A DNA stretch of 10,332 nt. Source: Gonium pectorale (taxonomy: Eukaryota > Chlorophyta > Chlorophyceae > Chlamydomonadales > Volvocaceae). The DNA is taken from positions 15,221 through 25,552 of the forward strand of contig LSYV01000133.1 of assembly GCA_001584585.1 (NCBI GenBank). The letters run 5' to 3'. The translations under genes and the position numbers were made by a program. Shown in pieces: positions 6,301 to 10,332 of this stretch. The first letter of the stretch is position 1; every line of letters begins with the position of its first letter. The notes under the pieces were generated by a model that saw only the letters and a list, made by a program, of their open reading frames with translations, searched no databases and was not told the origin of the DNA.

Positions 6301-8906
6301 CCCATGTATGGAAGCCCCCAGGCTGGACAACTTACCCAAGACCACGGTTATTCCCCAATGGTCACACACGCACTAATTATTAGCATCTTTAAAAGGCAGG
6401 GCTTCCATCCGGTGACGGGGTCAGGAGCAGCACGTATGATGGGTCGTAAGCTGTGGCCGGCGGGCCCACGCATGCTCAGCATACGAAGTAGGCGCCCGCT
6501 GTCAGCCCACGCCGACACTCCCACACTCATACAGGTTACAGGTTACACTTCCGTCAAAGCCGGGGGGGCCATGGGCGAATTGCGAATATTGGGGTGGGGG
6601 AGCGGGTTATGGTCCTCATCTCTACCCCGCTTCAGCGCCTGACGCCGAAGAATAGCGTGCCTGGTATCCCAGACAGCCTGTAGGTAGGCTCCTACCGCAG
6701 CTGGCGGGGCCTCCTTCATAATAGTAATCATGTTACGATGCCTAAAGCCCAAAGCAGTCTCGAATCCAGCCCCTTGCCAACCCCAACACGCACACCGATC
6801 CCATAACTCACCTGTTTTTGTTGTCACCGTAGCCGAGCTGCCCATGAAAACTTTCGCCCCAGCACTTGACTCTTCCGTTGTCCAGCACTGCGCAACTATG
6901 TACAACGCCTGCTGCCACTGCCACCGCCGTCCGCCCAGTGCCGAGGTCCACAAACGGCAAGCTGTCGCCCATCTCACCTGGGTTATCGCCCCTGCAGCAG
7001 TGGAGGACCCGGGGCGAGGGAAAGGAACATTTCGGGGGAAAGCTTCAGTGAAGCTTGGAAAAGGGCGGAGCCCCAAAAAATGCGTGCAGTCTGTGACAGG
7101 CGGGTGGAATCTGGATACGCATGTACACGCATTGGACAAACGGGAAGAGGCGGATGAGAGCACCCTTAGGCGAGGGGTGGTCACCCTGTCATGAAACGCG
7201 TGCACCCGTTGTGCAGAAGGCGGGGTGCGCAGGAGAACAAAGCAACCGTGAGTATACAACTCACCCAACGCACATGTACTGGAACGTGCACACGACACGC
7301 GTGATGCGTGTTGCGTCGTGCGCGTCGCGACAGCTGTGGCGCGAGAATGTTGGCCACTCAACCTCCGGAAGCCGTGATCGAGCAATTAAGCGCCTAGCAG
7401 AGTTCTCGTATAATGTTACGGCATCCATTGAGTTGAGGATGAGGGCAATCGGTGCTCGATCGGTGACAGGCAACGTTTCGAACGGTGACTGTCGCAAAAT
7501 GCTGAGGACGGGCTATACAAATTATAGCACCATATCAATGATATTAAGAAGGGTAATATGCAACCTTTGTTTGGCCCAGTATTGCAGTTCGTGCGGACGC
7601 AGGCACGCACACACGCACTCGCAGGCTTCCGGTTGGGGGTCGAGTCGGTGCGTCGGTGATCCAAAGGGGCGGAGGCCCCCCGATGCCGCGTCGCGGCGGG
7701 GGCTCCGCCCAAAATGAAGGTAGGCGTTTAGAAGGGTGGGCCAGGAGACCCAGTACGTAGGTAGGCTGCAACCCCGTAGCGTGCCGGTTTCTTTGGACGC
7801 CACTTTGTGTCTAAGAAACCGCTCCCCGCCTGGGATGACCCCGATATGAAAGCCCCCAGGCTGGACAACCAACCCAACACCACGGCTAAGCCCCAATGGT
7901 CACACACTAATTATAATGCATCTTTAAGAGGCAGGGCTACCGTCCGCTTCAGGGTCAGGAGCAGCACGTTTGCTGGGTCGTAAGCTGTGGCCGGCGGGCC
8001 CACGCATGCTCAGCAGTAGGCGCCCGCTGTCAGCCCACGCCGACACTCCCACACTCATCCAGCCCCGTTGCCGACCCCACACCGCACACCGACCCCATAA
8101 CTCACCTGTTTTTGTTGTCACCGTAGCCGAGCTGCCCATAAAAACCGTTGCCCCAGCACTTGACTTTTCCATTGTCCAGCACTGCGCAATTATGGAAACC
8201 GCCTGCTTCCACTGCCACCGCCGTCCGCCCAGTGCCAAGGTCCACAAACGGCAAGCTGTCGCCCATCTCGCCTGGGTTATCGCCCCTGCAGCAGTTGAGG
8301 ACCCGGGGCAAGGAAAAGAAAAACAAGGTAGGCATCATCTTTTAGAAGGGTGGGCCAGGAGACCCGGTAGGTAAGCTGCACCCCGTAGCGTGCCGGTTTC
8401 GTTTGACGCCACTTCGTGTCTAAGAAACCGCTCCCCGCCGACAACCAACCGAATGCCAAGGGTACGCCCGTGCTCCCAACGAAGAGGCCGGGCTCCCGTC
8501 CGGTTACGGGGTCAAGAGCAGCACGTTTGCTGGGTAATAAGCTGTGGCCGGGCTTCTGAATGTAAGGGTTCTTTAGGGGTAGGGCTGCTATAGGGAGGAG
8601 CAGCACGTTAGCTGTTGCTGGCGGGCCCACGCATGCTCGGGCCCAATTAACGCTCAGCAGCATGCAGTAGCCGACCGCTAGTAGCCGCCTGCTGCAGTCG
8701 ACACACACCTACCGAGTGTTGTTGTCACCGTAGCCCAGCTGCCCATCCCTATTCCAGCCCCAGCACTTGGCTTTGCCGTTGTCTAGTACTCCACAAGTAT
8801 GATCTTGGCACTCTGCCGGCCCAACCAAGAGGGCCAGAAGGCAGCATTGGACCAGCAGTACTCGGCGCATGGTGTGCGAGGGACCCGTGACAACGCAGCG
8901 CTTCAT
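1..8906 (-). CDS. Secreted RCC1-repeat (beta-propeller) protein with Pro-rich tail; multi-exon, 3' end outside window
   Basis: Eight exons join in one frame (8713-8906, 8106-8285, 6812-6991, 5953-6132, 5320-5499, 3387-3516 with 2553-2606, 1907-2080, 1-314). The product has a signal peptide, then RCC1-type blades carrying [13 protein letters not shown] and GQLGYGDN motifs, then a Pro/Ser-rich segment. It totals about 527 codons within the window. Donors are GTGAGT (GTAGGT after exon 1). Acceptors are CTGCAG (GCATGCAG before exon 8). Every junction is phase 2. Six whole blades plus a C-terminal-half blade in exon 1 and an N-terminal-half blade in exon 8 give seven, as in the RCC1 fold, where the last blade closes with both chain ends. 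Each blade has a Cys pair, which suits an oxidising extracellular setting. The RCC1 family includes nucleotide-exchange factors, but a signal peptide and a Pro-rich tail argue for a surface or wall role. The ligand is unknown. Exon 6 carries an insertion that must be spliced out or the gene is broken. Confidence 0.85.
1815..1838 (-). pseudogene. Relic of a lost RCC1 blade exon (3' end only)
   Basis: After a GTGAGT donor copy (1809-1814) the sequence encodes only FGYGDNKN and the first two bases of the final Arg codon, then homology ends near 1838. No AG acceptor precedes it. It shows that another blade unit once stood between exons 7 and 8 and was removed by a deletion. Confidence 0.65.
1848..1859 (-). 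mobile_element. 12-bp LINE remnant
   Basis: GCAGTCTCGAAT followed by CCAGCCCC is identical to the 5' junction of the intron 3 LINE fragment (6754-6765), including the host flank CTTGCCAACCCCAACACGC. The rest of the LINE is gone here and the sequence jumps to the exon relic. It is short, so the call rests on the shared flank. Confidence 0.5.
1907..2080 (-). CDS. Exon 7: RCC1 blade, two codons shorter (174 nt)
   Basis: CTGCAG acceptor and GTGAGT donor, phase 2. The blade reads [58 protein letters not shown]. The loop between CWG and LGYGD has lost two residues and the Gly-Gln/Arg pair, so this is the most diverged blade. Val of KVKC is Ile, and the last Asn-Lys-Asn is Asp-Asn-Asp. Frame is intact. 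Confidence 0.85.
2081..2552 (-). repeat. Intron 6 (472 nt): nearly intact backbone copy
   Basis: This is one of the least disturbed copies. In plus-strand order it has the GGGTGGGCCAGGAGACCCGG block, GACGCCACTTTGTGTC, AACCGCTCCCCGCCTGGG, GGCAGGGCTACCGTC, GGAGCAGCATGTTTGCTGGG, a TTCGGGCCCACACATGCTC variant, and the TTGCCAACCCCAACACGC end. It can serve as the reference when defining insertions in the other introns. Confidence 0.75.
2553..2606 (-). CDS. Exon 6, 3' part: last 17 residues of an RCC1 blade
   Basis: Homology resumes with the duplicated GTGC, then [16 protein letters not shown], and ends AG before a GTGAGT donor in phase 2. The Arg-for-Gln in GRLGYGD matches exon 4. Alone it has no acceptor consensus at its start, because the boundary is the insertion edge and not an ancestral splice site. 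Confidence 0.78.
2607..3386. mobile_element. 780-bp insertion splitting exon 6, with 4-bp target duplication; possible young intron
   Basis: GCAC occurs at 2603-2606 and again at 3387-3390 (GTGC on the coding strand). 130 + 54 - 4 = 180 nt, the exact size of the other blade exons. No terminal inverted repeat or recognisable protein is seen. Near 2640-2690 the insert has short GCTTCGTT/GCTTCAT direct repeats. On the coding strand the duplicated GTGC could serve as a GT donor (GTGCGC), and the last AG is CCCCGAG at the far end. Joining those two adds one nucleotide and shifts the frame. A GC-AG choice (GCGCAG donor) or an upstream AG keeps frame. It may be an introner-like element or a disabling transposon. 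Confidence 0.65.
3387..3516 (-). CDS. Exon 6, 5' part: first 43 residues of an RCC1 blade
   Basis: It starts at a CTGCAG acceptor in phase 2 and reads [43 protein letters not shown]. At the second Cys of the pair the homology stops abruptly and the reading passes into unrelated sequence at 3386. The rest of the blade resumes at 2606. Together the two parts, counting the shared GCAC once, are exactly 180 nt. This is therefore an interrupted exon and not a short one. Confidence 0.8.
3559..4191. mobile_element. Palindrome-ended insertion in intron 5 (copy 1)
   Basis: The left end is a perfect AAGCTTC-CTT-GAAGCTT hairpin (3564-3580) plus GGGCGGAGCCCC (3587-3598). The right end is a stem-loop with GCGGAGACC (4142-4150) pairing with GGTCTCCGC (4181-4189), enclosing GCCGCTTCGCGGC. 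The end sequences match copy 2 at 7040-7710 but the core does not. Flanks AACAAGTAGG (left) and AACAAGGTAGG (right) may be an imperfect target duplication. A minus-strand frame through 3776-4357 has no domain I can name. Confidence 0.5.
4431..5162. mobile_element. 732-bp insertion flanked by an 11-bp direct repeat
   Basis: The intron block GGAGCAGCATG occurs at 4420-4430 and again at 5163-5173. In the other copies it occurs once and is followed directly by TTAGCTGGG or TTTGCTGGG. The 732 bp between have no counterpart elsewhere in the window. No terminal inverted repeat is visible, and the right end is A/T-rich (ATTGTTAAT). Plus-strand frames (for example 4517-4918) are open but show no domain I recognise. 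An 11-bp duplication would fit a Mutator-like or a target-primed element. Confidence 0.55.
5320..5499 (-). CDS. Exon 5: complete RCC1 blade (180 nt)
   Basis: CTGCAG acceptor and GTGAGT donor, phase 2. The blade reads [60 protein letters not shown]. It carries Asp-to-Thr at the second residue and Lys-to-Gly in the central motif. The second variable patch is identical to exon 2, and its downstream intron side belongs to the same subfamily as exon 2. Confidence 0.86.
5500..5952 (-). repeat. Intron 4 (453 nt): backbone with a deletion and an 80-bp insertion
   Basis: Compared with the other copies, a segment of about 78 bp is missing at 5579/5580, where GGGTGGGCCA joins directly to CGCCTGGGTTGACCC. 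An 80-bp insert is present at 5809-5888. The rest follows the shared backbone, including GGGGTCAGGAGCA, the CCGGCGGGCCCA block and the CACTCCCACACTCATCCAGC block. Confidence 0.75.
5809..5888. mobile_element. 80-bp insertion flanked by GACA direct repeat
   Basis: Other copies read GCCGACACTCCCAC without a break. Here GACA (5805-5808) and GACA (5889-5892) flank 80 bp containing CGCCTTCGGGCG and a pyrimidine-rich end CTCTTTTTTCT. A 4-bp target-site duplication is the simplest reading. No terminal inverted repeat and no coding capacity are visible. The family is unknown. Confidence 0.55.
5953..6132 (-). CDS. Exon 4: complete RCC1 blade (180 nt)
   Basis: CTGCAG acceptor and GTGAGT donor, phase 2. 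The blade reads [59 protein letters not shown]. The usual Asn-Gly turn is Asn-Arg here, and Gln of GQLG is Arg. The Arg at GRLGYGD is shared with exon 6, so exons 4 and 6 resemble each other in the second variable patch. Confidence 0.86.
6133..6811 (-). repeat. Intron 3 (679 nt): full backbone plus LINE fragment
   Basis: This is a nearly complete backbone copy: AGGGTGGGCCAGGAGACCCGG near 6200, GACGCCACTTTGTGTC near 6259, AACCGCTCCCCGCCTGGG near 6280, GGAGCAGCACG near 6424 and CCGGCGGGCCCACGCATGCT near 6457. A LINE 3' fragment (6531-6765) sits between the CACACTCAT and CCAGCCCC blocks. Removing it leaves about 444 nt, close to the size of the undisturbed copies. Confidence 0.78.
6531..6765 (-). 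mobile_element. 5'-truncated LINE (non-LTR retrotransposon) 3' end
   Basis: On the minus strand it encodes the last about 73 residues of a LINE ORF (FETALGF, then [39 protein letters not shown], stop). It is followed by a tail of two full TGTAACC heptamers. The same C-terminus and tail occur on the plus strand at about 9661-9904, with about 57 of 73 residues identical by eye. Only the C-terminus survives and the zinc finger is absent. It is non-autonomous and in the same orientation as the host gene. Confidence 0.75.
6812..6991 (-). CDS. Exon 3: complete RCC1 blade (180 nt)
   Basis: A 60-residue blade flanked by CTGCAG and GTGAGT, phase 2 at both ends. It begins [19 protein letters not shown]. 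The variable patches are VVHS before CAVLDN and ESFH before [10 protein letters not shown]. Lys of the central motif is Arg here (NGRVKCWG). Cys pair and all structural Gly residues are kept. Its 3' intron side belongs to the TTGCCAACCCCAACACGC subfamily shared with exons 6 and 7. Confidence 0.86.
6992..8105 (-). repeat. Intron 2 (1114 nt): backbone repeat enlarged by an inserted element
   Basis: Backbone sequence is recognisable at 6992-7030 and from about 7715 to 8105. The latter includes GACGCCACTTTGTGTC, AACCGCTCCCCGCCTGGG, the GGAGCAGCACGTTTGCTGGG block and the CCGGCGGGCCCACGCATGCT block. The middle, about 7035-7712, is foreign and is listed separately. Splice signals are GTGAGT and CTGCAG. 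Confidence 0.75.
7040..7710. mobile_element. Palindrome-ended insertion in intron 2 (copy 2)
   Basis: The left end has an AAGCTTC/GAAGCTT hairpin (7040-7056) followed by GGGCGGAGCCCC (7063-7074). The right end has a long stem-loop, GGGGCGGAGGCCCCC (7666-7680) pairing with the arm at 7696-7710 that ends GGGGGCTCCGCCC. The intron backbone resumes just after it. The core is unlike the other copy at 3559-4191. A plus-strand reading frame (7121-7717) runs through it but shows no domain I recognise. No clear target-site duplication was found, so the element class (MITE-like, Helitron-like or a mobile palindrome) is open. Confidence 0.5.
8106..8285 (-). CDS. Exon 2: complete RCC1 blade (180 nt)
   Basis: It lies between acceptor CTGCAG and donor GTGAGT in phase 2 and encodes one 60-residue blade. 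The order is [19 protein letters not shown], then [30 protein letters not shown] and [11 protein letters not shown]. This matches the RCC1 repeat with conserved Gly residues, a Cys pair ten residues apart and the LGYGD turn. It shares almost all positions with exons 3-6 except the two short variable patches. Open throughout with no frameshift. Confidence 0.87.
8286..8712 (-). repeat. Intron 1 (427 nt), diverged copy of the locus intron repeat
   Basis: The end next to exon 2 matches the shared backbone closely (CTGCAG acceptor, GGTGGGCCAGGAGACCCGGT, then GACGCCACTT and AGAAACCGCTCCCCGCC read on the plus strand). The end next to exon 1 is rearranged: the GGAGCAGCACGTT block occurs twice (near 8516-8530 and 8596-8610), and the GTGAGT donor region of other copies is replaced by GTAGGT. 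This fits the first intron being the oldest or the edge copy of the array. Confidence 0.7.
8713..8906 (-). CDS. Exon 1: signal peptide plus C-terminal half of an RCC1 blade
   Basis: The reading frame upstream is open back to a TAG at 8994-8996. The first ATG in it is at 8906 and a second is at 8870, 12 codons later. Both have a purine at -3. The second start gives a compact signal peptide: Arg-Arg, then a hydrophobic core [14 protein letters not shown], then a likely cleavage near GPAEC. Mature sequence begins directly with a half blade, [16 protein letters not shown], then [10 protein letters not shown]. It lacks the [11 protein letters not shown] half found at the start of the other blades. 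The exon ends CG before donor GTAGGT (phase 2), and the Arg codon is completed by the first G of exon 2. An upstream non-coding exon cannot be excluded. Confidence 0.8.
8808..8870 (-). other. Predicted N-terminal signal peptide
   Basis: A basic start (Met-Arg-Arg) is followed by about 14 hydrophobic residues and a small-residue region ending near Gly-Pro-Ala-Glu-Cys. This is the layout of a Sec-type ER signal peptide. The exact cleavage site is uncertain. It supports secretion of the propeller. Confidence 0.7.
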
Positions 8907-9460
8907 GACGGCCTGCGTCGTGTGTCTGACTCTGCTGAGAAGCAGCGTTCGGGCCAGAAGTTCAGAGGCTAGGCGGTCTGGTTGACAGCAAGGCTACACT
9001 GCGTCCGTCGGATATTGACATTTCTTTGGCTATCGTGTGGACGCGTTTGCCTTGTTGAGGTGGCGAGAATGTGAGCGTTTGCGTGTGCGCGACACAGGTC
9101 TTTACTTTAGACCGCGTAGCACATAAAAGCCTAATACTGCATGTTCTCTAAGCAGGTAATGTATTAAATGAAGGCCCGAGGGGCGCTTCGATGTTCCTTG
9201 AAGTCTAGCCGTACGGCAAGTAAAGTCCTAGCCCTCTTTGGCACAAGCCAGATAGTCAACATCGTGTATTGCATTCACAGCGATATTGTTGCTTTGACCA
9301 CGCGGCCGCCCCCCCCGGGGAGCAGCGCACATACACGCTCTGTTGGTGGCTATCATATGGGCATGTTCAGCAGGCTGGCTAAGGGCACGCCTCATCTACA
9401 AAAGATGGAGGCGCGGAGCTCTGAGGCTGTTTGTCGCGGCTCTCCACCCAAAGCCGCGCC
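8907..9460. other. 5' flank of the RCC1 gene, no clear gene
   Basis: This should hold the promoter and 5' UTR of the minus-strand gene. No convincing TATA box was found. The AT-rich CATTTAATACATT (coding-strand sense, near 9155-9170) is only a weak candidate. A CGCGGCT/AGCCGCG hairpin lies at 9435-9458. A plus-strand frame at 9168-9530 shows no known domain. Confidence 0.4.
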
Positions 9461-9560
9461 CCCCCCCCCCACCCCCCTGACCCGGCGCCGTAACCTCCAC
9501 TGCCACCCCAAGCAAACACCCCCCTCCTGAACCTGCGCCGTAACCTCCAGTGCCACCCCA
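9461..9560. repeat. C-rich tract and two tandem units with 50-bp period
   Basis: A C-run with single interruptions leads into GCGCCGTAACCTCCACTGCC (from about 9485) and GCGCCGTAACCTCCAGTGCC (from about 9535), 50 bp apart. The GGCGCCGTnnCCTCC core resembles the minisatellite right of the LINE, so this may be the left part of the same, older array. Confidence 0.65.
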
Positions 9561-9904
9561 CACGCAACGGACATGCAAGGTGTGCGGTGATGCCACAGCG
9601 ATGGAGGACGAGCTGCATGTGTTTTGCGAGTGCCCGTGCTATGAGCACCTTCGCGACCGATTTGAAGGCGCATTGCAGTTCAAGCGCCGGGACATGATTA
9701 CGATTATGAAGGAGGCCCCACCTGCTGAGGTGGCAGCCTATTTGCAGGCTGTCTGGGATACTAGGCACGCCATACTTCGGCGCCAGGCGCTGAAGCGGGG
9801 TAAAGACGGCAATCATGATCCTTTACCCCACCCCACCACTCGCATTTCGTCCATGGCCCCCCCGGCTTTGACGGACGTGTAACCTGTAACCTGTAACCTG
9901 TAAA
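9561..9904 (+). mobile_element. 5'-truncated LINE 3' end with C-terminal CCHC zinc finger
   Basis: The frame 9561-9882 encodes the C-terminus of a non-LTR retrotransposon polyprotein. RTCKVCG then MEDELHVFCECPCY gives the C-x2-C-x10-H-x4-C finger, followed by [23 protein letters not shown] and [20 protein letters not shown], with a stop after TDV. CxxC...EDExHxxxxCP is the usual post-RT zinc finger of LINEs. Three TGTAACC heptamers follow (9881-9901) as the 3' tail. Endonuclease and reverse transcriptase domains are absent, so it is a dead 5'-truncated copy. The clade cannot be fixed without the RT domain. Confidence 0.78.
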
Positions 9905-10332
9905 GCAGCCCCGCCCTCTGCCCGAGCCGGCGCCGTCGCCTCCGCCGCCGCAACAATCAGACCCTAATCACCCCTCCCGAGCAGGCGCAGTCGCCTCCGC
10001 CGCCGCCTTCAGCAGCACCGAACCCCTCCCGTCCCAGCGCCGTCCCTTCCGCCGCCGTGTCAAGCAGCATCCCCTCCTCCTCGGGGGGCCGGCGCCGTCG
10101 CCTCCGCCGCCGCCTAAAAGCAGCCCCGCCCTCTCCTCGAGCCGGCGCCGTCGCCTCCGCCGCCGCCACAATCAGACCCTAATCATCCCTCCCGAGCAGG
10201 CGCAGTCGCCTCCGCCGCCGCCTTCAGCAGCACCGAACCCCTCCCGTCCAGCGCCGTCCCTTCCGCCGCCGTGTCAAGCAGCTCCCCTCCCCCTCGGGGG
10301 CCGGCGCCGTCGCCTCCGCCGCCGCCTAAGCA
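9905..10332. repeat. GC-rich minisatellite, about 210-215 bp period, two copies in window
   Basis: Unit 1 starts at GCAGCCCCGCCCTCT (9905) and unit 2 at the same motif (10120). The second unit ends near 10329, where AAGCA begins a third. Both share ACAATCAGACCCTAATCA, GAGCAGGCGCAGTCGCC and TTCAGCAGCACCGAACCC. Within each unit the subunit GTCGCCTCCGCCGCCGCC recurs. Copies differ by small indels. No coding role is supported. Confidence 0.85.

Noticed and set aside
6543..7385. Long minus-strand frame of 280 codons
   Set aside because: It runs through the LINE C-terminus and exon 3 in the wrong frame and into intron sequence. Only the LINE part is real.
7121..7717. Plus-strand frame of 198 codons
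   Set aside because: It lies entirely in the copy 2 insertion, ends inside its terminal stem-loop, and carries no domain I recognise.
9881..9901. TGTAACC repeats as telomeric or interstitial telomere sequence
   Set aside because: They occur directly after the stop of two LINE copies in matching orientation, which explains them as retrotransposon tails.
9905..10332. Possible Pro/Arg-rich coding exon
   Set aside because: The two tandem units differ by indels that are not multiples of three, so no frame is conserved. A non-coding minisatellite fits better.
1..10332. CRISPR array, tRNA, rRNA or bacterial operon
   Set aside because: The repeats are exon-intron units or minisatellites, not short direct repeats with unique spacers. 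No cloverleaf or rRNA motif was seen, and consistent GT-AG junctions exclude a bacterial gene layout.

Overview
The window looks like nuclear DNA of a eukaryotic, probably unicellular, alga. It is GC-rich, its genes are split by GT-AG introns, and it holds LINE debris, minisatellites and a Pro/Ser-rich coding tail of the kind seen in algal cell-wall glycoproteins. A green alga (prasinophyte or volvocine-like) is a guess from style, not a proof.

Almost everything from 8906 down to 1 is one minus-strand gene, incomplete at the left edge. Exon 1 (8713-8906) encodes a signal peptide and half an RCC1-type repeat. Exons 2-7 (8106-8285, 6812-6991, 5953-6132, 5320-5499, 3387-3516 plus 2553-2606, 1907-2080) each encode exactly one RCC1 blade. 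Exon 8 (1-314, runs off the window) encodes the other half-blade and then passes in frame into a Pro/Ser-rich stretch. All junctions are phase 2, so the blade exons can be duplicated or lost without breaking frame. Six full blades plus the two complementary halves make seven, the number of a closed RCC1 propeller. I infer a secreted or wall-anchored propeller on a proline-rich stalk. Its ligand is unknown.

The introns are copies of one another (about 450 nt backbone), so the locus grew by tandem duplication of an exon-plus-intron unit of about 630 bp. Later insertions decorate individual copies: two elements ending in a GGGCGGAGCCCC-type palindrome (about 3559-4191 and 7040-7710), a 732-bp insert with an 11-bp flanking repeat (4431-5162), an 80-bp insert with a 4-bp flanking repeat (5809-5888), a 5'-truncated LINE tail (6531-6765) and unidentified sequence in intron 7. 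The most striking one is a 780-bp insert (2607-3386) lying inside exon 6 and flanked by a 4-bp direct repeat. Removing the insert and one copy of the repeat restores a 180-nt exon exactly.

Right of the gene are a 5' flank without clear signals (8907-9460), a C-rich tandem repeat (9461-9560), the 3' end of a LINE on the plus strand with its C-terminal zinc finger and a TGTAACC tail (9561-9904), and a minisatellite with a period of about 210-215 bp that continues beyond the right edge.
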